NCBI GenBank assembly: GCA_002505345.1
Contig: DAUY01000016.1
Location: 62,001 to 126,000 of the forward strand
Length of the DNA stretch: 64,000 nt
Source of the DNA: Methanomassiliicoccaceae archaeon UBA370
Lineage (GTDB): Archaea > Thermoplasmatota > Thermoplasmata > Methanomassiliicoccales > Methanomethylophilaceae
Direction: 5' to 3'
Each line of letters starts with the position of its first letter. Within the stretch, counting starts at the first letter, position 1. This document shows positions 8,564 through 17,437 of the stretch, piece by piece. The notes beneath the pieces were generated by a model. The model was given only the letters and a program-made list of their open reading frames with translations, did not search any database and was not told the DNA's origin. The position numbers and the translations under genes are program-made.

Positions 8564-8757
8564 AACCCGCTGACGACGATCGCGACGGTGGCGACCATTA
8601 TTACCGCCAGTACCGCGACGTAGATCTTCAGTTTCTTCTTGACCTCTTTGCCCGAGGTGTCTCTGCATTCGTCGCCGCAGTAATTACCTACGCCGACGAA
8701 CGCCTTCCCGCAGTTGATGCAGTGTCTGTGCTGGGGTATCCTCTCGCCTTCGGCCAT
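8560..8757 (-). CDS. zinc-ribbon membrane protein, DUF2116-like
   Basis: A 65-residue protein with an N-terminal treble of Cys/His (HRHCINCGKAF and NYCGDECRD), a lysine-rich linker and one C-terminal transmembrane helix (IYVAVLAVIMVATVAIVV). This is the DUF2116 arrangement of archaeal tail-anchored zinc ribbons; function is unknown. A TATA element at about 8779-8788 lies some 26 nt from the ATG, so this gene begins its own leaderless transcript that also carries coaD. Confidence 0.75.
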   Translation of the reverse strand: MAEGERIPQHRHCINCGKAFVGVGNYCGDECRDTSGKEVKKKLKIYVAVLAVIMVATVAIVVSGL

Positions 8758-8788
8758 GATGGGTCATCCCGGTGCAGATAATAAAGTT

Positions 8789-9379
8789 TCACTCTGCACG
8801 GTCCATCTCGTTATGGACCACTACGATGCACTGATTGGCATGGAGGCTCCGGGGCCCAAGGCATATCTTGGCAGGCGAGCTCTCGAGAAGGAACGCCTCC
8901 TCCTCCGCAGTGAGGTCCCTGTCGTCGCCCAGGACGAAGACGGGGTCTCCGGGGAACGTGAAATTCCTCACATCGGTGCCGTCCTCTTTGAGATAGACCA
9001 GCTCCCCTTTCTCGGAAAGAGAGGTTATCACGTCTTGGAACGACATCCTGGATATGTACACTCCGGGAGAAGACCTGACCTCCCCCTCCTGCGGTACCTT
9101 CTTCAGAAGGGCATTGCGTACTAGCGATGCTGTGCTCCTCTCGTCCGGGTTGAGATACCTGATCTCATCCCCGGAAAAACGTACGGTCTTGGGTGCATCC
9201 GAACCTCCCTGAAGTATAAGATATGCCTCGGTGTCCCTCCTTATGTCATGGCTGAGGAAGAACGCGGATGTGACGCATCTGACGAGGACGTCCAGCCTTC
9301 CCGCGCCCCCGCAAATGTCGTCCAGCTTGAAATCCGGAGTGCTGTACGCGCGATGTCCTACGATAACGAAATACCGCAC
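8789..9379 (-). CDS. trmY: tRNA pseudouridine(54) N1-methyltransferase
   Basis: TrmY is an archaeal SPOUT methyltransferase that methylates pseudouridine 54 in the T-loop of tRNA. The N-terminus RYFVIVGHRAYSTPDFKLDDICG, an internal AYLILQGG strand and the C-terminal knot region FVLGDDRDLTAEEEAFL, LGPRSLHANQCIVVVHNEMD match the family at the expected length of 196 residues. I use GTG 9379, four bases after the srp54 stop and preceded by GTGATC, so trmY is translationally close-coupled to srp54. Confidence 0.92.
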   Translation of the reverse strand: MRYFVIVGHRAYSTPDFKLDDICGGAGRLDVLVRCVTSAFFLSHDIRRDTEAYLILQGGSDAPKTVRFSGDEIRYLNPDERSTASLVRNALLKKVPQEGEVRSSPGVYISRMSFQDVITSLSEKGELVYLKEDGTDVRNFTFPGDPVFVLGDDRDLTAEEEAFLLESSPAKICLGPRSLHANQCIVVVHNEMDRAE

Positions 9380-9383
9380 AGGA

Positions 9384-10727
9384 TCACTGCCCCATGTCGG
9401 CATCCATGTCGCCGAACTGCTTCATCAGCTTCTTGCGCATCTTGCGGTCCTTTCCTATCGTGCCCATCATCTTCCTGCTCTGATTGTATTGTTTGAGAAG
9501 AAGGCGGACGTCCTTGGGCTCCACCCCGGCGCCGGCCGCTATCCTGTCGATGCGCTTCCCCTTGATGATGGCCGGCTGCTCCTTCTCCTGGAGCGTCATG
9601 GAGTCCATGATGACCCTGAACTGAGCGAGGCGTTTCTGAGATTCCTCGTAATCGATCTTGTCTTCCATGTTGCTCATACCCGGCAGCATCGACATCACCT
9701 TCTGGAGAGGCCCCATCTTTGTGACGGCGGCCATCTGCTGGTACATGTCCACCAGCGTGAACTTCCCGGAAAGCATGTTCTTGCTGGCCTGTTCCACTGA
9801 CTCGTCGCCTGCGAACTCGTCCTTGGCTATCTGCGCAAGGTATGACAGGTCGCCCATGCCCAAAAGCCTGGAGATGAACCTGTTGGCATCGAATGGTTCC
9901 AGATCCCGTATGTGCTCCCCGGTACCGATGAAGACGATCCTGGCGTCGGTCTTGGAAACCGCCGACAGCGCGCCGCCTCCTTTGGCCGTTCCGTCCATCT
10001 TTGTGAGTATGACCCCGGTGACGCCCACCGCGGCGTGGAACGCCTCCGCCTGCGGTCCGGCCTGCTGACCCACCTGGGAGTCCAGTACCAATACCCTCTC
10101 GTCGGGCTTCGCCGCTTCTTCAATGTCCTTGAGCTCCTGTATGAGGTCGTCCTCCAGTGCATGACGTCCCGAAGTGTCCACGATGATGATCTTTTTGTCC
10201 TTGAAGGCGGCCATCCCGTTCTTTACTATCTTGGCCGCATTCTTCTCCCCGGGCTCGCCGTATACTTCGGCGCCCACCTTCTGTCCGAGCTGACTCAGCT
10301 GGTCAAGGGCTGCCGGTCGGTAGACGTCGGCCCCTATGAGGCCGACCGTGAATCCCTTTTTGATGAAATAATTGGCAAGCTTTCCGCAGGTCGTGGTCTT
10401 GCCCTGTCCGTAAAGGCCGACCATCATGATCTTCTGCGGTTTGAGATGCAGCCCCTCCCCGTTGTCCAGGAGTGAGACCAACTCGTCGTAGATGATGCTG
10501 ATGACATGCTCCTTCGGGCTCTTGCCCGCAGGAGGCTTCTCATTGATTGCCCGTTCCTGGACTTTGGATGTTAGCCGCAGAACCAGCTGAACGTTGACAT
10601 CGGCCTGCAGGAGCGCGCGCTGGAGGTCCTTGGATATTTCCTTTATCAGATCTTCGTCTACAGACGACGCACCGCTTATCTTGCCGAGAACGTTCCTCAG
10701 CGACTTGCCTAGACCTTCCAGAACCAT
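9384..10727 (-). CDS. srp54: signal recognition particle 54 kDa protein
   Basis: GTPase subunit of SRP, which targets nascent membrane and secreted proteins to the translocon. The 447 residues show the N domain (GLGKSLRNVLGKISG), the G domain with P-loop GLYGQGKTTT, DVYRPAALDQL, VDTSGRHALEDDL, TKMDGTAKGG and GTGEHIRDLEPF, then a methionine-rich M domain ending KMRKKLMKQFGDMDADMG. The Tyr and Gln in the P-loop replace the more common Gln and Ser. A TATA box (TATAATATAT, about 10753-10762) lies some 30 nt upstream; trmY follows in the same transcript. Confidence 0.97.
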   Translation of the reverse strand: MVLEGLGKSLRNVLGKISGASSVDEDLIKEISKDLQRALLQADVNVQLVLRLTSKVQERAINEKPPAGKSPKEHVISIIYDELVSLLDNGEGLHLKPQKIMMVGLYGQGKTTTCGKLANYFIKKGFTVGLIGADVYRPAALDQLSQLGQKVGAEVYGEPGEKNAAKIVKNGMAAFKDKKIIIVDTSGRHALEDDLIQELKDIEEAAKPDERVLVLDSQVGQQAGPQAEAFHAAVGVTGVILTKMDGTAKGGGALSAVSKTDARIVFIGTGEHIRDLEPFDANRFISRLLGMGDLSYLAQIAKDEFAGDESVEQASKNMLSGKFTLVDMYQQMAAVTKMGPLQKVMSMLPGMSNMEDKIDYEESQKRLAQFRVIMDSMTLQEKEQPAIIKGKRIDRIAAGAGVEPKDVRLLLKQYNQSRKMMGTIGKDRKMRKKLMKQFGDMDADMGQ

Positions 10728-10908
10728 GGGAACAAACCCTAAACGGGCTTGGATATATTATAGATTTCCAGAGATGGTAGAAGTGCGGGAAGAGGCCAGC
10801 CGGTCAGAAGGGATGGGATGCACTCTACAGAACTGACCTAATCCCCGTATCACTTCATTGGTTGAAATCCTATATAAATATTTGTAAAAATCAGAAATGG
10901 TTTTTGTT

Positions 10909-10928
10909 GCCTGCGGATGACCGCAGGC
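10909..10928. terminator. perfect hairpin after the coiled-coil gene
   Basis: GCCTGCGG and CCGCAGGC form a perfect 8-bp stem around ATGA, nine bases beyond the stop of the minus-strand coiled-coil gene. On that strand the stem is not followed by a T-run (AACAAAAACC follows), so it may be an mRNA 3'-end stabiliser rather than a classical intrinsic terminator. Confidence 0.4.
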
Positions 10929-10936
10929 AGATGGTT

Positions 10937-11968
10937 TCAGAGGTAGCCCGACCTCTGGAGGGCCATGAGGTCCTCCGTGCTGAGCTTGTCTCCGTTCTTG
11001 AAGCGCTCGAAGATCTCCTTGGCCTCTTTCTTGTTGTCGGCCTCTGCCTTCTTCTTGCGGGCATTGGACTTGCGGTTCCTTATGGTGGAAGCCTCCCTGT
11101 CCGTATCCTGTATGGATCTGACGAGCTCTATGTGCATCCTGTGCTCCTCGTCTCCGAGGCGCTTGTATTCCACGAGCTTCGCCTGTGCGCCGTCCGCCTC
11201 CTTCCTGAGCCTGTCGGCCTGGTCGTAGAGGGAGATCATCTTCTCGTGGGCCGCCTGTGCGAGGTCGGCGTTCTTCGACATCTCGGTGTGGAATCCTTCG
11301 GCGGCGGCCTTGGCCTCCCTGAAGTGGGACTGGACCTCCTTGTACTCGGCGTTGTGCTCCGTGGAAGACTCCATCTCGGACTCGCGGTCCTCTATCTGTT
11401 TGGCCAGCTGGGATATGAGTTTTACGAGCTTGTCGTCCGCCGCTTTGGTTAGCACGCCGGTCTGCTGTTCGAGCTCCATCCTTCTGAGGTTTCTCTTCAT
11501 CTCTTCGAGCGATGGTCCGGATTTCTCCTTGTCTTCGGGTTTCTCTGGTCTAAGTTCCGTCAGTTTTCCTTTGAGTTCAGACACTTTGACGTTCCACTCG
11601 TCCCTCTGGGCTTTGGCCTCCCTGACCAGCGTGTTGAACTGATCGCGTTCGTCCCTGCACTTTCCCGCCTCGGTGACCAGCTCCCTGACCTGAGAGTTGA
11701 GGGCGTCCCTCTTGGACTTCCACTCTTTGGTCATGGCATGGTATTCGTCCCTGAGCTTCCTGTGCTTGTCGGCATCGTTGTTGACGATGCTGCGCTTCTC
11801 CTCGAGGGTCTCGAGCCTTTCCGCAGACTCCTTTTCGTCCTCTTCCGTAGTCTGCATTTCAGTCTCTTCGGTTTCGACGTTTTCGATAACATCGTTCTCG
11901 ACCGTTTCGACTTCTTCTTGCTGAACTTCTTCAGAATTCTGCTGAACTTCCACATCAACCTCTTTCAT
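10937..11968 (-). CDS. archaeal coiled-coil protein, COG1340-like
   Basis: A 343-residue, nearly all-helical acidic/basic protein. Residues 1 to about 60 are E/V-rich and low complexity. From about 65 on the chain is a heptad coiled coil with repeated K-RDxLNxxVRxL blocks (KRDALNSQVRELV, RDQFNTLVREAK, RDEWNVKVSELK) characteristic of COG1340, a family often mis-annotated as SerB-like. There is no catalytic motif. The C-terminus (EIFERFKNGDKLSTEDLMALQRSGYL) looks like a short capping helix pair. Function is unknown; a structural or chromosome-associated role is only a guess. I start at ATG 11968 preceded by GTGGATT. Confidence 0.7.
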   Translation of the reverse strand: MKEVDVEVQQNSEEVQQEEVETVENDVIENVETEETEMQTTEEDEKESAERLETLEEKRSIVNNDADKHRKLRDEYHAMTKEWKSKRDALNSQVRELVTEAGKCRDERDQFNTLVREAKAQRDEWNVKVSELKGKLTELRPEKPEDKEKSGPSLEEMKRNLRRMELEQQTGVLTKAADDKLVKLISQLAKQIEDRESEMESSTEHNAEYKEVQSHFREAKAAAEGFHTEMSKNADLAQAAHEKMISLYDQADRLRKEADGAQAKLVEYKRLGDEEHRMHIELVRSIQDTDREASTIRNRKSNARKKKAEADNKKEAKEIFERFKNGDKLSTEDLMALQRSGYL

Positions 11969-12159
11969 AAATCCACACTCGTGTTCGACCGACCATGAGC
12001 AAAAGCATGGTCCACTTACATTTTGCGCTATGGACAATTCGCTTATAAGATTTTCTCTTATAATCGTCGAATCTAAAGCCTCGTCCCGACAATTTCCCGT
12101 ATCCAGGGCCGGACTTAATCAGTTATAAATAATGAGATTCACTCACACACTCGATTCAC

Positions 12160-13524
12160 ATGAAGGAACTATGCCCTCTGGACTACAGATACGGCCGCGA
12201 GGATATGAAGTCCATATTCTACGAGGACAGCCGTCTTCAGTACCAGATGGATGTGGAGTCTGCCCTTGCCAGGGCGCACGCATCCCTCGGCGCGATCGCC
12301 AAAGAAGATGCCGACGAGATCTCGAGGATCGCCAACATAAACACGGTCAGGCCGGAAAGGGTCAAAGAGATCGAGAAGGAGACCAGGCACGACGTCATGG
12401 CGATGATAAAGGCCATGACCGAACAGTGCAGAGGCGACTCGGGCAAGTACGTCCATCTTGGCGCCACTTCGAACGATATAGTGGACACCGCCACTGCCCT
12501 TCAGATCAAGGCAGCATTGGACATAATCGACAAAGATGTGGACGCCTTGATATACACCTTCGCCAAGCTCGCGAAAAAAGAGAGGGACACGCTGGAGATA
12601 GGAAGGACCCACGCACAGTTCGCCATCCCCATAACTTTCGGATTCAAGATCTCCGGATACATAGCGGAGATGCTGAGGCACAGGGACAGGCTGAGGGAGG
12701 TCAGGCCGCGCGCCTGCGCCGGTAAGATGGCCGGGGCGGTCGGGACGGGTGCCGCCCTCGGCAAGAACTTCTTCAAGGTACAGGAGGCCGTGATGAAGGA
12801 CCTCGGCCTGGAATACGAGCCCGCGGCCACCCAGGTCGTGGGGCGCGACAGATACACCGAACTGATATGTCTGATGGCCAACATCGCCACCTCCCTGGAG
12901 CGCTACTGTACGGAAGTCAGGAACCTCCAGAGGTCGGAGATCGGAGAAGCCTCCGAGGCCTTCGATGAGACCAAACAGGTCGGAAGCTCCACCATGGCGC
13001 ACAAACGCAACCCCATCAACTCCGAGAACGTCTGCGGACTGGCCAGGGTACTGCGCGGATTCGTGACGCCGACATTCGAGTGCCAGGTGCTTTGGCATGA
13101 AAGGGACCTTTCCAATTCGTCGGCGGAAAGGTTCACTCTCCCCCATGTTTTCACATTGGCGGACGAGATGCTGAAGAAGACCGACTACATCTTCGGCGGA
13201 CTTACCGTCCATTCGGACATCATGCTCAGGAACATCGAGTCGTCCAAAGGCCTTGTCATGGCCGAACCGGTCATGATGAAGCTGACCGAGAAGGGGATGG
13301 GCAGACAGGATGCGCATGAGGTGATCCGCAAGGCGTCGATGGCCGCCGTCGACAAGGACCGCCAGCTCCGCGACGTGCTTCTGGAGACCGAAGAGCTGAA
13401 AGGCGTCCTTACCGCCGACGAGATAAGGTCGGCCATGGACCCCGCCGGATACACCGGAGGTTCGGGGGAGATCACAGACCGTATGGTCGCCGCGGCCGAG
13501 AAGGCTCTGGGCAGAAAGGTGTGA
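12160..13524 (+). CDS. purB: adenylosuccinate lyase
   Basis: PurB cleaves SAICAR and adenylosuccinate in purine synthesis. The fumarase-superfamily signature is intact: GSSTMAHKRNPINSENVCGL with the catalytic Ser, plus LGATSNDIVDT and GRTHAQFAIPITFGFK with the catalytic His. Length (454) and N-terminus (CPLDYRYG) are typical. A TATA box (TTATAAATA, about 12122-12130) lies about 33 nt upstream of the ATG. A 56-codon membrane-protein gene follows after two bases. Confidence 0.96.
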   Translation: MKELCPLDYRYGREDMKSIFYEDSRLQYQMDVESALARAHASLGAIAKEDADEISRIANINTVRPERVKEIEKETRHDVMAMIKAMTEQCRGDSGKYVHLGATSNDIVDTATALQIKAALDIIDKDVDALIYTFAKLAKKERDTLEIGRTHAQFAIPITFGFKISGYIAEMLRHRDRLREVRPRACAGKMAGAVGTGAALGKNFFKVQEAVMKDLGLEYEPAATQVVGRDRYTELICLMANIATSLERYCTEVRNLQRSEIGEASEAFDETKQVGSSTMAHKRNPINSENVCGLARVLRGFVTPTFECQVLWHERDLSNSSAERFTLPHVFTLADEMLKKTDYIFGGLTVHSDIMLRNIESSKGLVMAEPVMMKLTEKGMGRQDAHEVIRKASMAAVDKDRQLRDVLLETEELKGVLTADEIRSAMDPAGYTGGSGEITDRMVAAAEKALGRKV

Positions 13525-13526
13525 CT

Positions 13527-13697
13527 ATGAAAGAACGCAACTCGAGGCTCAAACAGGCCACGGTGTTCGGCCTGATAGCCGGTGCGGTGGTATTCTCCAT
13601 ATTCTACTATCTGGACCCGTCGCTGAAGTACCTCCTGTTCATACCTTTCGGGGGCCTTATTGGGTGGGCCACACTTTTTGTCGACAAGGAAGAATGA
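13527..13697 (+). CDS. small two-helix membrane protein
   Basis: A 56-codon frame starts ATG two bases after the purB stop and ends TGA at 13697. The product begins with a basic stretch (KERNSRLKQ), then has two hydrophobic helices (VFGLIAGAVVFSIFYYL and YLLFIPFGGLIGWATLF) and an acidic tail DKEE. The tight spacing and clean helix-turn-helix hydrophobicity support a real gene co-transcribed with purB. It faces the convergent FMN-binding gene, whose stop is adjacent. Function is unknown. Confidence 0.6.
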   Translation: MKERNSRLKQATVFGLIAGAVVFSIFYYLDPSLKYLLFIPFGGLIGWATLFVDKEE

Positions 13698-14105
13698 TCA
13701 GAGCTTCTTGCCCGAGTGCGAGCCGGGCGTTACATAGAAGACTTCCTTGACCGTCAGCTTGAGCAGCGTTTTGGCGGGATAGGTCTCCTTCCTCTCATGT
13801 GCCAGCACCACAGCTTTTTCATAGTCTGCGCCGGAATCCTCTATCTTCACCGAGCACTTTACCTGATAGCTTTCTTTTACGCCGTCATGCCATATGTAGA
13901 ATGACGCTACGGGGTTCTCGCGGACGTTCTTAAGCGTCTTATCCATGTAGTTATCGATGACCCAGATGTTTCCGTCCGGACCTTCGAAAAGAAAACCTAC
14001 GGGCACCACGTTCGGTACGCCGTCTTTCGACGCGGTCGCCAGGGAATAGATCCTCTGCCCTTCCATCGCATTCTGAACTTCTGTGCTCAGTCCTTTTATC
14101 GCCAT
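13698..14105 (-). CDS. pyridoxamine 5'-phosphate oxidase family (FMN-binding split-barrel) protein
   Basis: A 135-residue split barrel: IYSLATASKDGVPNVVPVGFLFE, then IWVIDNYMDKTLKNVRENPVASFYI, the usual FMN-contacting strand and K-T-x-N-V-R-x-N-P motif. Such small proteins are flavin-dependent reductases or F420/FMN-binding oxidoreductases; the electron donor and substrate cannot be read from the sequence. It is a monocistronic-looking gene convergent with purB and its small follower. Confidence 0.8.
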   Translation of the reverse strand: MAIKGLSTEVQNAMEGQRIYSLATASKDGVPNVVPVGFLFEGPDGNIWVIDNYMDKTLKNVRENPVASFYIWHDGVKESYQVKCSVKIEDSGADYEKAVVLAHERKETYPAKTLLKLTVKEVFYVTPGSHSGKKL

Positions 14106-14139
14106 GAACGGGTATGCACAAGCCGACGTAAATATTTCG

Positions 14140-14943
14140 TCAGTTCAAGGCCGAATATGCGGGGATGCCTTCGTCTACTTTTGTCACCACGCCTCTGGTC
14201 GCATCTGTTCCGAGTATCACTTCAACGTCGAAACGGTCGTCGCTTCTGTCGAGCGATATGGCCTCCTCCGGGGAGAGATGAGAATAATACGTACCGGGGA
14301 TGTGTTTGCGGGCGGCCTCGCAGGCAGAATCCATCTGTGCCAGCGTGGGCCTCTGATAAGGCTGCCCGGGGACGGGTATATACCCCATGATGTGGAATTT
14401 TGTCACTCCGATGGAGGACAGGTGCTCGGCGGCGGCCTCTATCTGGTCCACGTCGACGCAGCCGGGGATGTAGATCATGTTGGTGGCCACGTCCATTCCG
14501 CGTTCGACGGCCGATCTGACCTCCCCGTATATCTTGGCCTTGGGTATCCCGGTGAGAAGGAGATGGCAATCTTCATACCAGGCCTTCAGGCCCACGTTCG
14601 CGGCGTCGATGTTCTCCATGGATAGGTTGGACCCGTTGGTGTGGCCGAGGGACGTGGTGGCACCAAGGACGTCCTTGCTGAACGCGAGGAGCCTCGGAAG
14701 GTCCTTGGAGACGGTCGGTTCTCCGCCCATGAAGTTGACGCGGGATGGGGAGACGGAAAGGAGCGCGTCCTCGATCTCCTCCGGTTTGAGGAACCTTTCG
14801 GGCCTGGGGTATGCCAGGCCGGGGGTCCCGTTGGGCCCGCTGCGGAGCTTATAGCTGCATATCGGGCAACGGAACGTGCACCCATAATTGTGAACTGTCG
14901 CAAAATCATGCTTCTTATTATAGGTCACGTTGTAGAACGCCAT
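14140..14943 (-). CDS. radical SAM protein of unknown substrate
   Basis: The N-terminus contains CTFRCPIC, the Cx3Cx2C that binds the [4Fe-4S]/SAM centre, followed by NFMGGEPTVSKDLPRLL (the GGEP SAM-binding motif) and later TNMIYIPGC. At 267 residues it is a minimal partial barrel with no SPASM domain and no obvious extra cluster. The architecture resembles activating enzymes and small archaeal radical SAM proteins, but I do not recognise the subfamily. A TATA element near 14970-14980 precedes it by about 30 nt. Confidence 0.75.
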   Translation of the reverse strand: MAFYNVTYNKKHDFATVHNYGCTFRCPICSYKLRSGPNGTPGLAYPRPERFLKPEEIEDALLSVSPSRVNFMGGEPTVSKDLPRLLAFSKDVLGATTSLGHTNGSNLSMENIDAANVGLKAWYEDCHLLLTGIPKAKIYGEVRSAVERGMDVATNMIYIPGCVDVDQIEAAAEHLSSIGVTKFHIMGYIPVPGQPYQRPTLAQMDSACEAARKHIPGTYYSHLSPEEAISLDRSDDRFDVEVILGTDATRGVVTKVDEGIPAYSALN

Positions 14944-15129
14944 GCAAATCCTGGATTTAGATGTGGTCGCCCATATATAACGTTATTACCGATTTCGGAT
15001 TAGTGTTACCACGATAATACATTCATGTTATCCGTATGCGCCCTTGTTGGGACCGCCCGCTGCTGGCGCCCCGATCGGGCTCGAAGTTGCAAATGGTTTA
15101 TATTCTACTTCTGAATGACACTCTCAGAT
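14944..15129 (+). promoter_or_regulatory. intergenic region with tRNA-Ala promoter
   Basis: No credible gene is seen here. The useful element is GGTTTATATTC at about 15096-15105, a TATA box centred some 27 nt before the mature tRNA-Ala 5' end. The stretch also holds the divergent promoter of the radical SAM gene at its left end. Confidence 0.5.
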
Positions 15130-15203
15130 GGGCAAGTAGATCAGCCCGGTAGATCGCTTCGTTCGCAACGAAGAAGCCGCGAGTTCAAATCTCGCCTTGT
15201 CCA
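15130..15203 (+). tRNA. tRNA-Ala (anticodon CGC)
   Basis: A full cloverleaf folds: acceptor GGGCAAG/CTTGTCC with the G3-U70 wobble that identifies alanine tRNAs, D-stem GATC/GATC, anticodon stem CTTCG/CGAAG around loop TTCGCAA (anticodon CGC, reads GCG), five-base variable loop, and T-stem GCGAG/CTCGC with loop TTCAAAT. The discriminator is A and no extra CCA is encoded. A T-rich run (TTTTCTTTTG, about 15234) after it could end transcription. Confidence 0.95.
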
Positions 15204-15335
15204 CTTCTACCTATCCTCCGGGCGACATGTGACTTTTCTTTTGCTTTGCATGACGGCGGCATTTTTCCCGAAATGAATTCAAATCTTTCTTCGGCGTGTC
15301 TCTCACCCTGTTCCGAAACCCGACTTTAGGTGCGG

Positions 15336-15360
15336 CCTGTCAGCATGATTGGCTGAGAGG
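15336..15360 (+). other. hairpin in the spacer upstream of the Ehr operon
   Basis: CCTGTCAGC and GCTGAGAGG pair over nine positions with one G-G mismatch around a seven-base loop. It lies between tRNA-Ala and the TATA box of the membrane-complex operon (TTAAATA, about 15423, 30 nt before the hyfB ATG). With that promoter the hairpin would be outside the mRNA, so it may be an operator or part of a small RNA. Nothing else in 15204-15457 looks like a gene. Confidence 0.3.
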
Positions 15361-15422
15361 GGAAATGAATGATGCAGGATATCGGCAGGAAGATAGGGAA
15401 CAGAGCGGCAATACCCAAACTG

Positions 15423-15430
15423 CTTAAATA
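15423..15430 (+). promoter_or_regulatory. TATA box of the Ehr-like operon
   Basis: TTAAATAG lies 28-35 nt before the ATG of the first subunit, giving a leaderless or nearly leaderless start. Nothing resembling a second promoter is seen within the next five tightly packed genes. Confidence 0.5.
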
Positions 15431-15457
15431 GGATGAGCATATGGGCCGTTAATTCGA

Positions 15458-17437
15458 ATGGATATCCTTAGCGTGCAACTGCAGGATGGGGCGTTGGCAG
15501 CGTTATTCTTCGTCGCTGTATTCTTGCCTGCCGTGTCGGGCATAACACTTGGAATGCTCTTCAGGTCGAACAGGGTTGCAAACGTGGTGGCCAGCCTGTG
15601 CATCGTATCCTGCATGGCAGGGGCGTCGACGTATTTCCTGTGGAGCGCCGGGGTCGATCTGAGCTATACGCTTCCGTTGCCTTCTGCGGCCGGACAGTAT
15701 ATTCTGTCCATCGATCAGCTTTCCGCAGCGATGATCTCCTTCTCCTCGGTCATATTCATGCTAATCGTGGTCCACGTGGTCAAGTCCACATCGGATTCCG
15801 GTTGCAAGTACAGCGCACTGCTTAACGCCCTGTTCCTTGCATGCTTCTCCTGTATGGCGGCCGACACCGCGCTTGTCCTTCTGATGTCCTGGGAGATGGT
15901 CACCTTGGTGACGTTCCTTCTTTCGAGGAACGGTGACAACGAGAGGGCAAGATGGCTGTTCTTCGTGATAGCCCACATCGGAGGACTGATCCTTATCTGC
16001 GCCTTCGTGTACATATCGTCGGTGGCCGGGACCCAGGTCCTGTCACAATGGAGGAATCTCGGGCCCACCCTTGGCGACCTTACCTCCACCGCCCTTGTCC
16101 TGATGATAATCCTGGGCTTCGGCTCCAAACTGGGACTGATACCTTTCCACGCCTGGATGCCCGATCTTTATGCCTCTGCCCCTATCCACACCACGGCACT
16201 GCTTTCCACCGTATGCTCGAACGTTGCCATCCTGGTGCTCGTAAAGAGCATCTTCTCCTACATCGGCGTATCGCCCTCCATGTCCTGGGCGGCCTTCGCC
16301 GTAATAGCACTGGCCGCCGCCACGGCTCTGTGGGGGGCCATGGAGTCTCTGGTACAGAAGGAGCCGAAGAAGATACTTGCCTACTCGAGCATGGAGAACA
16401 TGGCCCTGGTCGTCCTCTGCCTGTCCCTGGGAATGGTGTACATCGGCGAGTCGCCGGTTCTAGCCAAGCTCATTCTGATCGCCGCCGTGCTACATACGAT
16501 GAACCATGCGGTTTTCAAATCCCTGATGCTGATGACGATCGACACTGTAGAGGACTGCACAGGGGAAACAAACATAGGGAAGATGGGAGGGCTGTCGAAG
16601 ACGCTGCCGATACTCTCGATGGTCGCCATAGTGGGCGTTATTTCAATGGCCGCAATACCTCCCACAAACGGATTCGTCAGCGAATGGCTGATGATCCAGT
16701 CTATTATGGGCGCAGACCTCGAATCCACGGGCATGAGCATTCTGATGCCCCTCGCCCTCGCCGCCGTCGGAATATGCGGCATGATGATGGCGGCATCTTA
16801 CGCCCGCCTGTATGCCTTCGTGTTCCTCGGAAGACCCCGCTCGGAAGGTATGAAAAAGCCCCGTCCCATGAAGAAGGGGACCATTTTACCCATGGCAGTG
16901 CTGGCCCTCCTGTGTCTGGGGATGGGTTTCTTCGCTACCGTGTTCATGGACGTCCTAACCTCCGGAATAGAGGCCGTTACCGGCATCCCGTCGGACCCCG
17001 GATACAGGAGCGTCATGTCGGGAGAGATGTTGCCTCTTCTGCTCGGAATAACCATAACGGTCGTTCTGGCACTTTTGATGTGGATTTTCAGGAAAGAAAA
17101 ACGGAAGGAGAGAAAGACCAGGACATGGGGGTGCGGGGAGAGGTTGGACAGCAATATGCAGTATTCTTCCATCGGATTCTCCCAGCCTCTGGTGAAGGTC
17201 TTCCATCCTTTCTACGGAGACACCTCAGTGGTGAAAGAATCCGAAAATAAAGAGAACAAAACCTTGGTGATGGAGTTCTCGGAACCTTTCGTGAAATATC
17301 TGTACAAACCCGTGTCGGCAATTGTGTCCATTCTTTCGGAGAGAATGGGAAAAATCCAGACCGGTAACATCCAAACTTATTTCGGATACATGCTGGTGAC
17401 CTTGGTCGTCGCTCTCCTGGCGGTGAGATTGCTATGA
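15458..17437 (+). CDS. hyfB: Hyf/Ehr-type complex membrane subunit HyfB (NuoL-like antiporter subunit)
   Basis: A 659-residue polytopic protein with about 14-16 transmembrane helices. The proton-channel core of Mrp/NuoL-type subunits is clear: LLMSWEMVTLVTFLL with the functional Glu on TM5, GSKLGLIPFHAWMPDLY with the TM7 Lys, and VLHTMNHAVFKSLM with the TM8 His/Lys. In formate hydrogenlyase and Ehr complexes this subunit moves H+ or Na+. The C-terminus has an amphipathic extension. Its last codons overlap the HyfC start (ATGA). First gene of a six-gene operon. Confidence 0.88.
   Translation: MDILSVQLQDGALAALFFVAVFLPAVSGITLGMLFRSNRVANVVASLCIVSCMAGASTYFLWSAGVDLSYTLPLPSAAGQYILSIDQLSAAMISFSSVIFMLIVVHVVKSTSDSGCKYSALLNALFLACFSCMAADTALVLLMSWEMVTLVTFLLSRNGDNERARWLFFVIAHIGGLILICAFVYISSVAGTQVLSQWRNLGPTLGDLTSTALVLMIILGFGSKLGLIPFHAWMPDLYASAPIHTTALLSTVCSNVAILVLVKSIFSYIGVSPSMSWAAFAVIALAAATALWGAMESLVQKEPKKILAYSSMENMALVVLCLSLGMVYIGESPVLAKLILIAAVLHTMNHAVFKSLMLMTIDTVEDCTGETNIGKMGGLSKTLPILSMVAIVGVISMAAIPPTNGFVSEWLMIQSIMGADLESTGMSILMPLALAAVGICGMMMAASYARLYAFVFLGRPRSEGMKKPRPMKKGTILPMAVLALLCLGMGFFATVFMDVLTSGIEAVTGIPSDPGYRSVMSGEMLPLLLGITITVVLALLMWIFRKEKRKERKTRTWGCGERLDSNMQYSSIGFSQPLVKVFHPFYGDTSVVKESENKENKTLVMEFSEPFVKYLYKPVSAIVSILSERMGKIQTGNIQTYFGYMLVTLVVALLAVRLL

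Noticed and set aside
12169..13317. Long minus-strand frame (382 codons) opposite purB
   Set aside because: Shadow of purB in a high G+C context; no motif, and it runs through the well-defined enzyme.
15362..15430. Very short plus-strand frames (about 20 codons) before the Ehr operon
   Set aside because: They end in or near the TATA box of the operon, and one ends in TAG, which this organism seems to avoid.
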